64,000 nt of DNA. It comes from Betaproteobacteria bacterium. Its GTDB lineage: Bacteria; Pseudomonadota; Gammaproteobacteria; Burkholderiales; Rhodocyclaceae. The stretch is taken from NCBI GenBank assembly GCA_016705475.1, contig JADIYD010000001.1:124001-188000 (forward strand), read 5' to 3'. Position 1 is the first letter of the stretch. Every line of letters starts with the position of its first letter. Position numbers and translations under genes: made by a program. Of the stretch, positions 44,620 to 53,638 are shown piece by piece. The notes below the pieces were generated by a model. The model saw nothing but the letters and a program-made list of their open reading frames with translations, was not told the origin of the DNA and did no database searches.

Positions 44620-45537
44620 ATGTGGTTCCGTAATCTCCAGCTTTACCGCCTGCCGACGCCGTGGAATGTCGACCTCGCCAAATTTGATGAACAACTGGCC
44701 CGTGGCCCCTTCGTGAAGTGTCCGAGCAACCAGCCGATGAGCCGGGGCTGGGTGTCGCCGCGCCGTGATGGCGCCCTGGTCTATTCGCTCGGCCAGCAGT
44801 GGATGATTGCCCTGAGCGTCGAGCAGCGCCTGCTGCCGTCGTCGGTGGTCAATGACGAAGTCAAGGAGCGTGCCGAGCTGGTCGAAGCCCAGCAGGGTTA
44901 CGCCCCGGGCCGCAAGCAGCTCAAGGAATTGCGCGAGCGCGTCACCGAAGAACTGATGCCGCGCGCCTTCACCCGTCGCCGCACGACCTATGTCTGGCTG
45001 GACCCGAAAAACGGCTGGTTCTGCGTCGACGCCGGCAGCCCGGCCAAGGCTGAAGAGGTCATCGAGCATCTGCGCCATTGCCTCGACGACTTCCCGCTGA
45101 CCATGCTCCACACCCAGCTTTCGCCGCAAGCGGCGATGGCCGACTGGCTGGCCGGCGGTGATGCCCCGGCCGGCTTCACCATCGACCGCGATTGCGAACT
45201 GAAGGCGGCCGGCGAGGAAAAGGCGGCGGTCCGTTACGTCCGCCACCCGCTCGACGGCGACGAAATCAGCGGCGAGATCAAGGCCCACCTGGCGGCCGGC
45301 AAGATGCCGACCAAGCTGGCCCTGACCTGGGACGACCGCATCTCCTTCGTCCTCGGTGAAAAGCTCGAAATCAAGCGCCTCGCCTTCCTCGACCTGCTCA
45401 AGGAAGAGGCGGAGAAATCGGCCGAACACGCCGACGAGCAGTTCGATGCCGATTTCGCGCTGATGACCGGCGAGCTGTCACGTTTCCTGCCGCAACTGCT
45501 CGAAGCGCTGGGCGGCGAGGTTGTTGAAGAGAAATGA
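44620..45537 (+). CDS. rdgC: Recombination-associated protein RdgC
   Basis: RdgC is a ring-forming double-strand DNA-binding protein that limits RecA action. The 305-residue protein opens MWFRNLQLYRL and has the family blocks ARGPFVKCPSNQPMSRGWV, KELRERVTEELMPRAF and FCVDAGSPAKAEEV. It overlaps ychJ by 4 bp (ATGA). Confidence 0.95.
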   Translation: MWFRNLQLYRLPTPWNVDLAKFDEQLARGPFVKCPSNQPMSRGWVSPRRDGALVYSLGQQWMIALSVEQRLLPSSVVNDEVKERAELVEAQQGYAPGRKQLKELRERVTEELMPRAFTRRRTTYVWLDPKNGWFCVDAGSPAKAEEVIEHLRHCLDDFPLTMLHTQLSPQAAMADWLAGGDAPAGFTIDRDCELKAAGEEKAAVRYVRHPLDGDEISGEIKAHLAAGKMPTKLALTWDDRISFVLGEKLEIKRLAFLDLLKEEAEKSAEHADEQFDADFALMTGELSRFLPQLLEALGGEVVEEK

Positions 45538-45938
45538 AAGCCATTGACGCCTGCCCCTGTGGCAGCGGCAGGCGTTACGCCGATTGCTGCGGTCAACTGC
45601 ATTTATCGGCCAAAAATGAAATGACGCCCGAGGCGCTCATGCGTTCGCGCTACAGCGCCTACGTGCTCAAGCTGGCCGATTATCTGCTGGCCAGCTGGCA
45701 TCCATCGACCCGGCCGGCCAGCATGGACCTGGCCGAGGACGACGGCACCAAATGGCTGGGGCTGGAAATCAAACGCTGCGCGCAACAGGATGAAAATCAC
45801 GCCACGGTCGAATTTGTCGCCCGCTACCGCATCGCCGGGCGCGGCCACCGCCTGCACGAAATAAGCCGCTTCGTTCGCGAAGACGGCCGCTGGTTCTATG
45901 TCGACGGCGACATCGATCCGGGCACCATCACCGCTTGA
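45534..45938 (+). CDS. ychJ: YchJ family protein with SEC-C motif
   Basis: The 134-residue UPF0225/YchJ protein has the zinc-binding SEC-C motif CPCGSGRRYADCC at residues 7-19 and the NTF2-like body with EALMRSRYSAYV, YLLASWHPSTRP and DGRWFYVDGD. Function is unproven. The codons after the SEC-C motif carry a repeat copy. Confidence 0.9.
   Translation: MKAIDACPCGSGRRYADCCGQLHLSAKNEMTPEALMRSRYSAYVLKLADYLLASWHPSTRPASMDLAEDDGTKWLGLEIKRCAQQDENHATVEFVARYRIAGRGHRLHEISRFVREDGRWFYVDGDIDPGTITA
45584..45618 (+). repeat. Dispersed CGGTCAACCGG element, copy 13 (inside ychJ), diverged
   Basis: TTGCTGCGGTCAACTG, CATTTAT, then CGGCCAAAAATG. It encodes the segment CCGQLHLSAKNE just after the zinc motif of YchJ, in sense orientation. 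Confidence 0.45.
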
Positions 45939-45977
45939 CCGGGCGCCAGCGCCCACCACTGAAGAAAAGAACACCCC

Positions 45978-47654
45978 ATGATCATCCTCAAGAACGTCAC
46001 CCTGCGCCGCAGCTCGAAAGTGCTGCTCGACAAGACTTCGGTCACCATCAATCCCGGTGAGAAGGTCGGCCTGGTTGGCCGCAACGGTGCCGGCAAGTCC
46101 ACGCTGTTCGCGCTGCTCAACGGCACGCTGCATGAGGATGGCGGCGATTATTCGATCCCGAAACAATGGCAGATGGGCCAGGTTTCGCAGGACATGCCGG
46201 AAACCGAACAATCCGCCACCGATTTCGTCATCGACGGCGACACCAGGCTGCTCGCCGCCCGCAACGAAGTGCATGACGCCGAAGCCAGCGACGACGGCAT
46301 GCGCATGGCAGAAGCCTACATGGCGCTCAACGACGCCGGCGAGCACGACGCCGAAGCCCGCGCCCAGTCGCTGATCCTCGGCCTCGGCTTCAAGGTTTCC
46401 GAGCTGCACAACCCGGTCAACAGCTTCTCCGGCGGCTGGCGCATGCGCCTGCAACTGGCCCGCGCCCTGATGTGCCCATCGGACATCCTGCTCCTCGACG
46501 AACCAACCAATCACTTGGACTTGGACGCGCTGGTCTGGCTCGAAGCCTGGCTCAAGCGCTACCAGGGCACGCTGGTCATGATCAGCCACGACCGCGAATT
46601 CCTCGACGCCATCACCGGCGTCACGCTGCACATCGACAACGCCAAGCTCGTCCGTTACGGCGGCAATTACAGCAAGTTCGAAGACATGCGCGCCGAACAG
46701 ATGCTGCTCCAGCAGGCGACGATGGCCAAGCAGGCCGAGAAGATCGCCCACCTGCAGTCCTTCATCACCCGCTTCAAGGCCAAGGCCAGCAAGGCAAAGC
46801 AGGCGCAGAGCCGGGTCAAGGCGCTCGACCGCATGGAAAAGATTGCGCCGGTGCTGGCCGATGCCGAATTCACTTTCGAGTTCCAGGAACCGCAGAACCT
46901 GCCCAACCCCATGCTGTCGATGATGGACGTCACCATCGGCTACCCGCCGCTGGAAGATGCACCGGCCGGCACGCCGTCGACCGTCATCGTGCGCGGCATC
47001 AATCGTTCGGTGATGGCCGGTCAGCGCATCGGCATCCTCGGCGCCAACGGCCAGGGCAAGTCCACGCTGGTCAAGACCATCGCCTGCGAACTGGCGGCGA
47101 TCGGCGGCGACCTCACTGAAGGCAAGGGTCTCAACATCGGCTACTTCGCCCAGCAGGAACTCGACGTGCTACGCCCGCAGGACACGCCGCTCGAACACAT
47201 GGTCCGGCTGGCCAAGGAAGCGATTGCCAACGGCCGCAGCAACGTGCCGGGGCGCGAGCAGGAGTTGCGCAACTTCCTCGGCACCTTCAATTTCGGCGGC
47301 GAAATGGTCAAGCAGGCCGTCGGCACCATGAGCGGCGGCGAAAAGGCCCGGCTGGTGCTGTGCATGATCGTCTGGCAACGCCCCAATCTGCTGCTCCTCG
47401 ACGAGCCAACCAACCACCTCGACCTCAGCACCCGCGAAGCACTGGCAGTCGCCCTCAACGAGTTCGAAGGCACCGTCATGCTGGTCAGCCACGACCGCGC
47501 GCTACTGCGTTCGGTCTGCGACGAGTTCTGGCTGGTCTCCAAGGGCGGCGTCGCGCCGTTCGACGGCGATCTGGAAGACTACCAGCGCTACCTGCTCGAC
47601 GAGGCCAAGCGGGTGCGTGAAGAGGCGTCGGCGGCGCAAAAGAAGGCGGCTTAA
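45978..47654 (+). CDS. yheS: ABC-F family ATPase (YheS type)
   Basis: ABC-F proteins act on the ribosome rather than in transport. The 558 residues have two ATPase domains with Walker A GRNGAGKST (about 34) and GANGQGKST (about 355), signatures FSGGWRMRLQLA and MSGGEKARLVL, Walker B LLLDEPTNHLD in both, and between them the linker with KAKQAQSRVKALDRMEKIAP that characterises YheS. ATG 45978 begins the first beta strand. Confidence 0.93.
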   Translation: MIILKNVTLRRSSKVLLDKTSVTINPGEKVGLVGRNGAGKSTLFALLNGTLHEDGGDYSIPKQWQMGQVSQDMPETEQSATDFVIDGDTRLLAARNEVHDAEASDDGMRMAEAYMALNDAGEHDAEARAQSLILGLGFKVSELHNPVNSFSGGWRMRLQLARALMCPSDILLLDEPTNHLDLDALVWLEAWLKRYQGTLVMISHDREFLDAITGVTLHIDNAKLVRYGGNYSKFEDMRAEQMLLQQATMAKQAEKIAHLQSFITRFKAKASKAKQAQSRVKALDRMEKIAPVLADAEFTFEFQEPQNLPNPMLSMMDVTIGYPPLEDAPAGTPSTVIVRGINRSVMAGQRIGILGANGQGKSTLVKTIACELAAIGGDLTEGKGLNIGYFAQQELDVLRPQDTPLEHMVRLAKEAIANGRSNVPGREQELRNFLGTFNFGGEMVKQAVGTMSGGEKARLVLCMIVWQRPNLLLLDEPTNHLDLSTREALAVALNEFEGTVMLVSHDRALLRSVCDEFWLVSKGGVAPFDGDLEDYQRYLLDEAKRVREEASAAQKKAA

Positions 47655-47741
47655 CGCGCGAGTTTCTTCGCAAATATTCACACTTGCTGTCATGCCCATG
47701 GATTAGGATGGGGCCACCTAATTTCCTTTGGAGGAACAAAC

Positions 47742-48152
47742 ATGGGTCTTCTCGATTCCGTCGTCGGCGCTCTTGCTGGCGGTCAGTCCGGTGGCAGCAA
47801 TCCTTTGATCAATATCGTCATGCAGATGATCAGCAACCCGCAGACCGGCGGCCTGGGCGGCTTGGTCCAGTCCTTCCAGCAAGGTGGCCTGGGTGATGTC
47901 GTCAATTCCTGGGTGTCTACCGGCCAGAATCTGCCGATTTCAGCCGAGCAGATCCAGGCGGTCCTCGGTGGTGGCAAGCTGCAGGACATCGCCTCCCAAC
48001 TCGGCGTGTCCACCGAGCAGGCTTCCGGCGGCCTGGCCGACCTTCTGCCGCAACTGGTCGACAAACTGACCCCGAACGGTCAGATTCCTGAAGGCGGCGA
48101 CATGCTGACCCAGGGTCTGGACATGCTGAAAAAGGGCGGCTTGTTCAGCTAA
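47742..48152 (+). CDS. yidB: YidB-like DUF937 protein
   Basis: The 136-residue protein is Gly/Gln-rich at the N terminus (GLLDSVVGALAGGQSGG) and has the DUF937 repeat with QQGGLGDVVNSWVSTGQN, PISAEQIQAVLG, IASQLGVSTEQASGGLADLLP and LVDKLTPNGQIP. It is a small helical protein of unknown function. The ribosome site TTTGGAGG lies before ATG 47742. It converges on hemW with a 42-bp gap. Confidence 0.85.
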   Translation: MGLLDSVVGALAGGQSGGSNPLINIVMQMISNPQTGGLGGLVQSFQQGGLGDVVNSWVSTGQNLPISAEQIQAVLGGGKLQDIASQLGVSTEQASGGLADLLPQLVDKLTPNGQIPEGGDMLTQGLDMLKKGGLFS

Positions 48153-48194
48153 GAACGACTTCCAGAACCGCTGCGCTTCGTTTCGGCAACCGTT

Positions 48195-49346
48195 CTAAAG
48201 AAAACGTTCGAGCAGAACGTTAAGAAAGCGCCGACCCTTCGCGGTCGGCGCAATTTTTTCCGGGCCGACGATGAGCAGGCCATCGGTTTCCGCTGCTTTC
48301 AGTTCCGACTGGATGCCGATCATCGGCTGCGCCGTCCGTGCTTCATAGAGCGACGGGTGAAAACCATCGGCCAGGCGCAACGCATTCATCATGAATTCAA
48401 AAGGCAGGCTCTTGGCCTCGACCTGCGTTTCTTCCTGCACGGCGTTGCCGCTGCGGATGTTGTCGAGATAGGCCTTGGGGTGCTTCCAGCGCATCTGGCG
48501 CAGCACGCGGTCGTGTAGCGTCAGCTTGGAATGGGCGCCGGCGCCGATGCCGAGGTAGTCGCCGAAATACCAGTAGTTCAGGTTGTGCTTGCACTGCTTG
48601 CCGTTGCGCGCGAAGGCCGAAGTTTCGTAATTGGTGAAACCGGCGGCTGAAAGGCGAGCCTCGATGCTTTCCTGCATGTCGGCGCAGATGTCGCCTTCCG
48701 GCAGCTCGGGCGGAAAGGCGGCGAAGCGCGTGTTCGGCTCCAGCGTCAGCTGGTAGCAGGAGAGGTGCGACGGCGAAAAACTCAGCGCCGTTTCGACGTC
48801 AGCGAGCGCTTGCTCATGCGTCTGGCCCGGCAGGCCGTACATTAGGTCGAGATTGAACGAGTCGAAATGCTCACCGGCCAGTTGGGCGGCGCGCTTCGCT
48901 TCGGCGGCACCGTGGATACGGCCGAGCGCTTTGAGATGATCATCGTTGAAGCTCTGGATGCCGAGCGACAGGCGATTGACGCCGGCCGAGCGGAAGCCAG
49001 CGAATTTCTCTGCTTCGACCGTGCCCGGGTTGGCTTCAAGCGTGATTTCGGCATTCGGGGCCAGCATGGCCAGCGAGCGGAAGGCGGTGATCAGTTCGTC
49101 GATGGCGGCCGGCGAGAGCAGGCTGGGCGTGCCGCCGCCGAAGAAAACACTAACGACCGGCCGGCCCCAGATCAGCGGCAGGGCGGATTGCAGGTCGGCG
49201 ATCAGGGCATCGACGTATTCGCGTTCGGGAATCGTTCCGTTCGCTTCGTGCGAGTTGAAGTCGCAGTACGGGCACTTCTGCACGCACCACGGCACATGGA
49301 CGTAGAGCGCCAGCGGCGGCGAGACGCGGAATTCGAGGTTTGCCAC
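48195..49346 (-). CDS. hemW: Heme chaperone HemW (radical SAM, HemN-like)
   Basis: HemW is a radical SAM protein that binds heme and passes it to apoproteins; it is not a coproporphyrinogen oxidase. The 383 residues start before LYVHVPWCVQKCPYCDFNSH (CxxxCxxC), and have FFGGGTPSLL, LEANPGTVE, GVNRLSLGIQSFND and DLMYGLPGQT. No in-frame ATG fits, so I take GTG 49346 (VANLEFRVSPPL), where a repeat copy overlaps the start. A family member without the extra CNF/CxxC heme-enzyme features, as here, is HemW. Confidence 0.92.
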   Translation of the reverse strand: MANLEFRVSPPLALYVHVPWCVQKCPYCDFNSHEANGTIPEREYVDALIADLQSALPLIWGRPVVSVFFGGGTPSLLSPAAIDELITAFRSLAMLAPNAEITLEANPGTVEAEKFAGFRSAGVNRLSLGIQSFNDDHLKALGRIHGAAEAKRAAQLAGEHFDSFNLDLMYGLPGQTHEQALADVETALSFSPSHLSCYQLTLEPNTRFAAFPPELPEGDICADMQESIEARLSAAGFTNYETSAFARNGKQCKHNLNYWYFGDYLGIGAGAHSKLTLHDRVLRQMRWKHPKAYLDNIRSGNAVQEETQVEAKSLPFEFMMNALRLADGFHPSLYEARTAQPMIGIQSELKAAETDGLLIVGPEKIAPTAKGRRFLNVLLERFL

Positions 49347-49374
49347 GGTCGACGCCGTTTTTTGGGCAAAAATG
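49339..49374 (+). repeat. Dispersed CGGTCAACCGG element, copy 14 (over the hemW start), diverged
   Basis: TGCCACGGTCGACG, CC, six T, then GGGCAAAAATGG. It spans the GTG start codon of hemW and its ribosome site region. The spacer is T-rich in this orientation, as in copy 2. Confidence 0.5.
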
Positions 49375-49395
49375 GGAATGGTGCGCGCCACGAAA

Positions 49396-49983
49396 TTACA
49401 GCGCAGGCAGGCGGGCGATGAGTTTCTGCATCGCCTGGCCGCGATGCGACAACTTGTTCTTGATCGCGCCGTCGAGTTCGGCTGCCGTCTGGCAGTGCGT
49501 CGGGACGTAGAACAGCGGGTCGTAGCCGAAGCCGTCGGCACCGCGTTGGGCATCAAGAATGGTGCCGTGCCACTCGCCTTCGGCGATGATCGGTTGCGGG
49601 TCTTCGGCCGAACGAACCAGCACGAGAACGCAGGCGAAGTGGGCGCGCCGGTCGCCCTGGCCGGCGAGCTCAGCGAGCAGCTTTTCGTTGTTGCGGGCAT
49701 CCGATTTCGGTTCGCCGGCATAGCGCGCCGAATAGACGCCGGGGGCGCCGCCGAGTGCGGCAACGCACAGGCCGGAATCATCGGCCAGCGCCGGCAGGCC
49801 GCTGTGCTTTGCGGCATGGCGGGCCTTGGTCAGGGCGTTTTCAACGAAGGTGCAATACGGCTCCTCGGCTTCGGGAATGCCGAGCTGCCCCTGCGGAATG
49901 ACTTCGAAGCCAAGCGGCGCCAGCAGCGCGTTGAGCTCCTTCATTTTCTTGGCGTTGTTGGAGGCAAGTACAAGCTTTTTCAT
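49396..49983 (-). CDS. rdgB: XTP/dITP diphosphatase
   Basis: RdgB hydrolyses deaminated purine triphosphates (dITP, XTP) and keeps them out of DNA. The 195-residue protein starts MKKLVLASNNAKKMKEL, and has EEPYCTFVENALTKA, ADDSGLCV, SARYAG and DGFGYDPLF. I prefer ATG 49983; an in-frame GTG at 49995 overlaps the rph stop but extends the family start. Confidence 0.93.
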   Translation of the reverse strand: MKKLVLASNNAKKMKELNALLAPLGFEVIPQGQLGIPEAEEPYCTFVENALTKARHAAKHSGLPALADDSGLCVAALGGAPGVYSARYAGEPKSDARNNEKLLAELAGQGDRRAHFACVLVLVRSAEDPQPIIAEGEWHGTILDAQRGADGFGYDPLFYVPTHCQTAAELDGAIKNKLSHRGQAMQKLIARLPAL

Positions 49984-49991
49984 GCCGTAAC

Positions 49992-50708
49992 TCACTCAGC
50001 CAGAGCGCTTTGCTGGGCCGCGGTGAGCTGGCGGATGCCCATGGTGGCGAGGTCGACGAGCACGCTCATCTGCTCGCGACTGAACGGTTCGCCTTCGGCC
50101 GTGCCCTGGATTTCGACAATGCCGCCGTTGCCGGTCATCACGACATTCATGTCGGTGTCGCAGTCCGAATCTTCGGGGTAGTCGAGATCAAGCACCGGGG
50201 CGCCCTTGTAGATGCCGACCGAGATGGCTGCGACGTGGTCGCGCACCGGGTTGACCGGCAGCTTGCCGGCAGTGACGAGCTTTTCGCAGGCTTCGTAGAG
50301 CGCTACCCAGGCACCGGTGATCGAGGCGCAGCGGGTGCCGCCGTCGGCCTGCAGCACGTCGCAGTCGAGCGTGATCTGACGTTCGCCGAGGGCCTTGAGG
50401 TCGGTCACGGCGCGCAGGCTGCGGCCGATCAGGCGCTGTATTTCCTGCGTCCGGCCGGTCTGCTTGCCCTTGGCCGCTTCACGCGACGACCGGGTGTGTG
50501 TGGCGCGCGGCAGCATGCCGTACTCGGCCGTCACCCAGCCCTGGCCCTTGCCGCGCAGGAAGGGCGGCAGGCTTTCTTCAATGCTGGCCGTACATAGCAC
50601 GCGGGTGTCGCCCATTTCGATGAGCACCGAGCCTTCGGCGTGACGGGTGAAGTTGCGGGTGATCTTGACGGTGCGGAGCTGGTCGGGCTGGCGTTGGCTG
50701 GGGCGCAT
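49992..50708 (-). CDS. rph: Ribonuclease PH
   Basis: RNase PH trims tRNA 3' ends phosphorolytically. The 238 residues show SVLIEMGDTRVLCTASIEE, GWVTAEYGMLPRATHTRSSR, EIQRLIGRSLRAV, DCDVLQADGGTRCASI and the Asp-rich DLDYPEDSDCDTDMNVVMTG active-site block. The start ATG 50708 follows AAGGACC. rdgB is immediately downstream. Confidence 0.96.
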   Translation of the reverse strand: MRPSQRQPDQLRTVKITRNFTRHAEGSVLIEMGDTRVLCTASIEESLPPFLRGKGQGWVTAEYGMLPRATHTRSSREAAKGKQTGRTQEIQRLIGRSLRAVTDLKALGERQITLDCDVLQADGGTRCASITGAWVALYEACEKLVTAGKLPVNPVRDHVAAISVGIYKGAPVLDLDYPEDSDCDTDMNVVMTGNGGIVEIQGTAEGEPFSREQMSVLVDLATMGIRQLTAAQQSALAE

Positions 50709-50716
50709 GATGGTCC

Positions 50717-51643
50717 TTATTTTTTTGGGTTACTTGGTGTGTATTTGTCGATGGCCGCGCGAATTTCCTCGATCGCCAGCTCGATTTCATTCTCGCTGAG
50801 ATCGCTCTTGTAGGAAGGGTTGCGGCCGAATTCGTCGAGCCGCGTGGTGACCTCTTCCTGGCTCATGGTTTGCGTCGAAATGGCGCTGCTCGCATCCTCG
50901 ACGTAGGCGTCTTCCCAGCGCACGGCGACGACTGAGAGGTTGTCGCCATGAGCGCCGCCCTTCAGTTCGGCCTGGTTGAGCAGCATCGGCACGGCCTGCA
51001 GCAGATTGGCCCCCTTCAGTGCGACGGCCATCATTTCGCCGGGCATTTCGCCCCACAGTCCATCCGTGCTGAGCAGGACGATATCGCCATGGCTGAGCGG
51101 CGTCTTGCGCGAGAACTCGATTTCCGGCGGGTGCGGACTGCCCAGGCAGCTATAGATCTTGTTGCGGTCGGGGTGAAAGACGGCCTGCGCCTCGGTAATC
51201 ATGCCTTCTTCAACGAGCAGCCGGATGCGCGAATGGTCCTTGGTCTGGACGATGAGTTTGCCGTCGCGGAACAGATACAGCCGCGAATCGCCGGCATGCG
51301 CCCAGTAGGCGACGTTGTCTTGGACGATGCAGGCGACGCAGGTCGTGCGCGGCGTGTCTTTCAGGCGGTGGCGGGCGGCGTAGTCGAGAATGGCGTGGTG
51401 GGCGTTGGTCATGCCCTTCTGCAGAAAGCGGAAAGGGTCCATCAGAACGGGGCGGGCTTCGCGCTGGAAAGAGTCGGCCAGCGTCTGAACGGCAATCTGC
51501 GCGGCAATTTCGCCGTAGTGATGTCCGCCCATGCCATCTGCGACAACCATCAGCAGAGCGTCGCGCGAGTAACAGTACGTCGTCCGGTCCTCGTTGTTGG
51601 CACGGCCACCCACACGGCTTTCCTGATAGATGGTGAATCTCAT
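50717..51643 (-). CDS. PP2C-family serine/threonine phosphatase
   Basis: This 308-residue metal-dependent protein phosphatase has the PPM motifs RGRANNEDR-like start (VGGRANNEDR), VADGMGGHHYGE (metal Asp), WAHAGDSRLYLFRDGKL, LLSTDGLWGEM and GAHGDNLSVVAV. Its ATG overlaps the stop of the kinase gene (ATGA), so kinase and phosphatase form a pair that presumably act on the same targets. About 60 C-terminal residues extend beyond the phosphatase fold. Confidence 0.9.
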   Translation of the reverse strand: MRFTIYQESRVGGRANNEDRTTYCYSRDALLMVVADGMGGHHYGEIAAQIAVQTLADSFQREARPVLMDPFRFLQKGMTNAHHAILDYAARHRLKDTPRTTCVACIVQDNVAYWAHAGDSRLYLFRDGKLIVQTKDHSRIRLLVEEGMITEAQAVFHPDRNKIYSCLGSPHPPEIEFSRKTPLSHGDIVLLSTDGLWGEMPGEMMAVALKGANLLQAVPMLLNQAELKGGAHGDNLSVVAVRWEDAYVEDASSAISTQTMSQEEVTTRLDEFGRNPSYKSDLSENEIELAIEEIRAAIDKYTPSNPKK

Positions 51644-52587
51644 TGCGTCGGCTTCCTGAGTTTATCGACGAAGCGGCCAATCCAGCTCGGCGAGGGCTTC
51701 GGGCGGGGTGGGGTGACGGTCTCGACAAGCGCCTTCTGCAGTGCAAAAACGCTTTGCGGACGGTAAAGATGGTTGAGGTTGAGGCACCAGTCGATGATTT
51801 CGAGCAGGCGGTCGGAAAACTGACCGTCCCAGCGCATCATGGCCGGTGCCAGAGTGTCCTTTTTCATGCGCGCATCGGCGGCCAGCGGCGCGCAGCCGGC
51901 CAGGCAGGCGTACATCGAAGCGCCGACGCTGTAAATATCGCTCCACGGCCCGAGATCCTTGCGTGAGCCGTAATGTTCGGGCGAGGCAAAGCCCGGCGTG
52001 TACATCGGCTTGAGGATGGGCTGGTCGGTGATCAGGGTCTGACGGGCGGCGCCGAAGTCGATGAGGACCGGCGTGTTGTCACCGCGCAAGTAAATGTTCG
52101 AGGGCTTGAGGTCGAGATGCAGCAGTTTGTTCGAGTGCACCTCGCGCAGGCCGTTGAGCATGCGGGTGAACACGCCGCGCATGAAGCGCTCGGAGATATG
52201 TCCCTGATGCTTCTGGATGAACTCCTGCAGCGTCCGGCCGTGTTCGTACTCCATCACCATGTATACCGTTTCATTGGCGCGAAAAAAATTCAGCACGCGG
52301 ATCACGTTTGGGTGAGAGAGACGGGCCAGGGCGCGGCCTTCCTCGAAAAAACACTTCATTCCGTAGCGAAATGCACCCAGATGTTCGGCCGAGATGAGCG
52401 GCGTGACATCTCCGCGCGTACGCAGCGCCAGGCTATTGGGCAGATATTCCTTGATGGCCACTTGCCGCCCGGCCGTGTCGGTCGCCAGGTACACAATAGA
52501 AAAGCCGCCGAGCGAGAGCTGGCGGTCTATTGTGTATTCTTCCAGAAGGTGACCGTTGGGTAACGGCTGATTGGCTTGTTGCGCCAT
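51640..52587 (-). CDS. Hanks-type serine/threonine protein kinase
   Basis: The 315-residue kinase has the glycine loop LGGFSIVYLATD, the ATP lysine in VAIKEYLP, the catalytic loop HLDLKPSNIYL (an HLD in place of HRD), the metal-binding DFGAARQT and a C-lobe with APE-equivalent ASPEH. There is no long extracellular sensor; a short basic/Pro tail (about 290-315) follows. The change of Arg to Leu in the HRD motif suggests activity that does not need activation-loop phosphorylation. It heads a leftward operon with PP2C, rph, rdgB and hemW. Confidence 0.9.
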   Translation of the reverse strand: MAQQANQPLPNGHLLEEYTIDRQLSLGGFSIVYLATDTAGRQVAIKEYLPNSLALRTRGDVTPLISAEHLGAFRYGMKCFFEEGRALARLSHPNVIRVLNFFRANETVYMVMEYEHGRTLQEFIQKHQGHISERFMRGVFTRMLNGLREVHSNKLLHLDLKPSNIYLRGDNTPVLIDFGAARQTLITDQPILKPMYTPGFASPEHYGSRKDLGPWSDIYSVGASMYACLAGCAPLAADARMKKDTLAPAMMRWDGQFSDRLLEIIDWCLNLNHLYRPQSVFALQKALVETVTPPRPKPSPSWIGRFVDKLRKPTQ

Positions 52588-52663
52588 GGAGCTCGCGGTT
52601 ATGATGCAATTTCAGGCATTTTCGGGCGTGTTGTCCGGACTGTAAAGCAAGGGATTCCCGACA

Positions 52664-53530
52664 ATGATTTGTAGTATGACCGGTTATGCCGTTAAAACAC
52701 GTGATTTAGAGCACGGAACGCTGCAACTTGAGCTAAAAAGCGTCAATTCACGCTATCTTGATTTTCATTTCCGGGTTGCCGAAGACCTGCGTGCACTGGA
52801 AATCCCGCTACGCGAACTGCTTGCCGCCCGCATCAATCGTGGCAAGGTCGAGTGCCGTCTCTCCTTCAATGCGGCCGCGGCCAAGGCCGATCAACTCAAA
52901 ATCAACGGCGAGTTGCTGGCCACGCTCAAGTCGCTGAGTGAACGCGTGCGCGGTGAAATGCCCGAAGCGGCACCCCTGTCAGTCAACGAAACACTTCGCT
53001 GGCCCGGCATGTTCGGTGAGCAGAACGTGGATTTCGCTGCGCTGAGCCCCGAAGTCATGACTCTGGCGCGCGACGCACTGGTCGATTTCACGGCGACCCG
53101 CGGCCGCGAAGGCGACAAGCTGGCCGAAACGATCGTCGACCGCGTCAACGCCATGCGCGACATCGTTCGCCGTGTTGCGCCGCGCATTCCGGAGGCTCAG
53201 GCCATTTACACCGACAAGCTGCGCCAGCGCCTGACTGAAGCGCTCGGTGGCGCCAGCGACGACCGTGTTCTCCAGGAAGTCGCCGTCTTCGCGACGCGCA
53301 TCGATGTTGCGGAAGAACTGGCCCGTCTGAGTACCCATCTCGATGAAGTCGAGCGCGTGCTCAAACACGGAGGCGCCTGCGGCAAGCGCCTTGATTTCCT
53401 GATGCAGGAACTCAATCGCGAAGCCAATACGCTCGGCTCGAAGTCGGCGATCACCGAGGTGTCGCAGGCGTCGATGGAACTCAAGCTGCTCATCGAGCAA
53501 ATGCGCGAGCAGATCCAAAATTTGGAATAG
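52664..53530 (+). CDS. yicC: YicC family endoribonuclease
   Basis: YicC/YloC proteins are RNases; E. coli YicC has been linked to sRNA turnover. The 288-residue protein opens MICSMTGYAVK and has LELKSVNSRYLDFHFR, the central GKVECRLSFNAAA, and the C-terminal GKRLDFLMQELNREANTLGSK block. It is the last clear host gene before the prophage and is followed by a terminator. Confidence 0.94.
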   Translation: MICSMTGYAVKTRDLEHGTLQLELKSVNSRYLDFHFRVAEDLRALEIPLRELLAARINRGKVECRLSFNAAAAKADQLKINGELLATLKSLSERVRGEMPEAAPLSVNETLRWPGMFGEQNVDFAALSPEVMTLARDALVDFTATRGREGDKLAETIVDRVNAMRDIVRRVAPRIPEAQAIYTDKLRQRLTEALGGASDDRVLQEVAVFATRIDVAEELARLSTHLDEVERVLKHGGACGKRLDFLMQELNREANTLGSKSAITEVSQASMELKLLIEQMREQIQNLE

Positions 53531-53567
53531 TGTTTCAAGTCGTCGCAATCAGCTGCGACAACCCAAC

Positions 53568-53593
53568 AAAGCCGCTAACCATGCGGCTTTTTT
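53568..53593 (+). terminator. Rho-independent terminator after yicC
   Basis: AAAGCCGC (53568-53575) and GCGGCTTT (53583-53590) form an 8-bp stem with a 7-base loop; the T run continues to 53593. Confidence 0.85.
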
Positions 53594-53638
53594 CATTTCT
53601 CAAGGTTGCACGGTGAATCACAAAAGCGCATGATTGTC

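Noticed and set aside
50240..50260. A GGTTGACCG match inside rph as a repeat copy
   Set aside because: It encodes the conserved PVNPVRD of RNase PH and has no second half.
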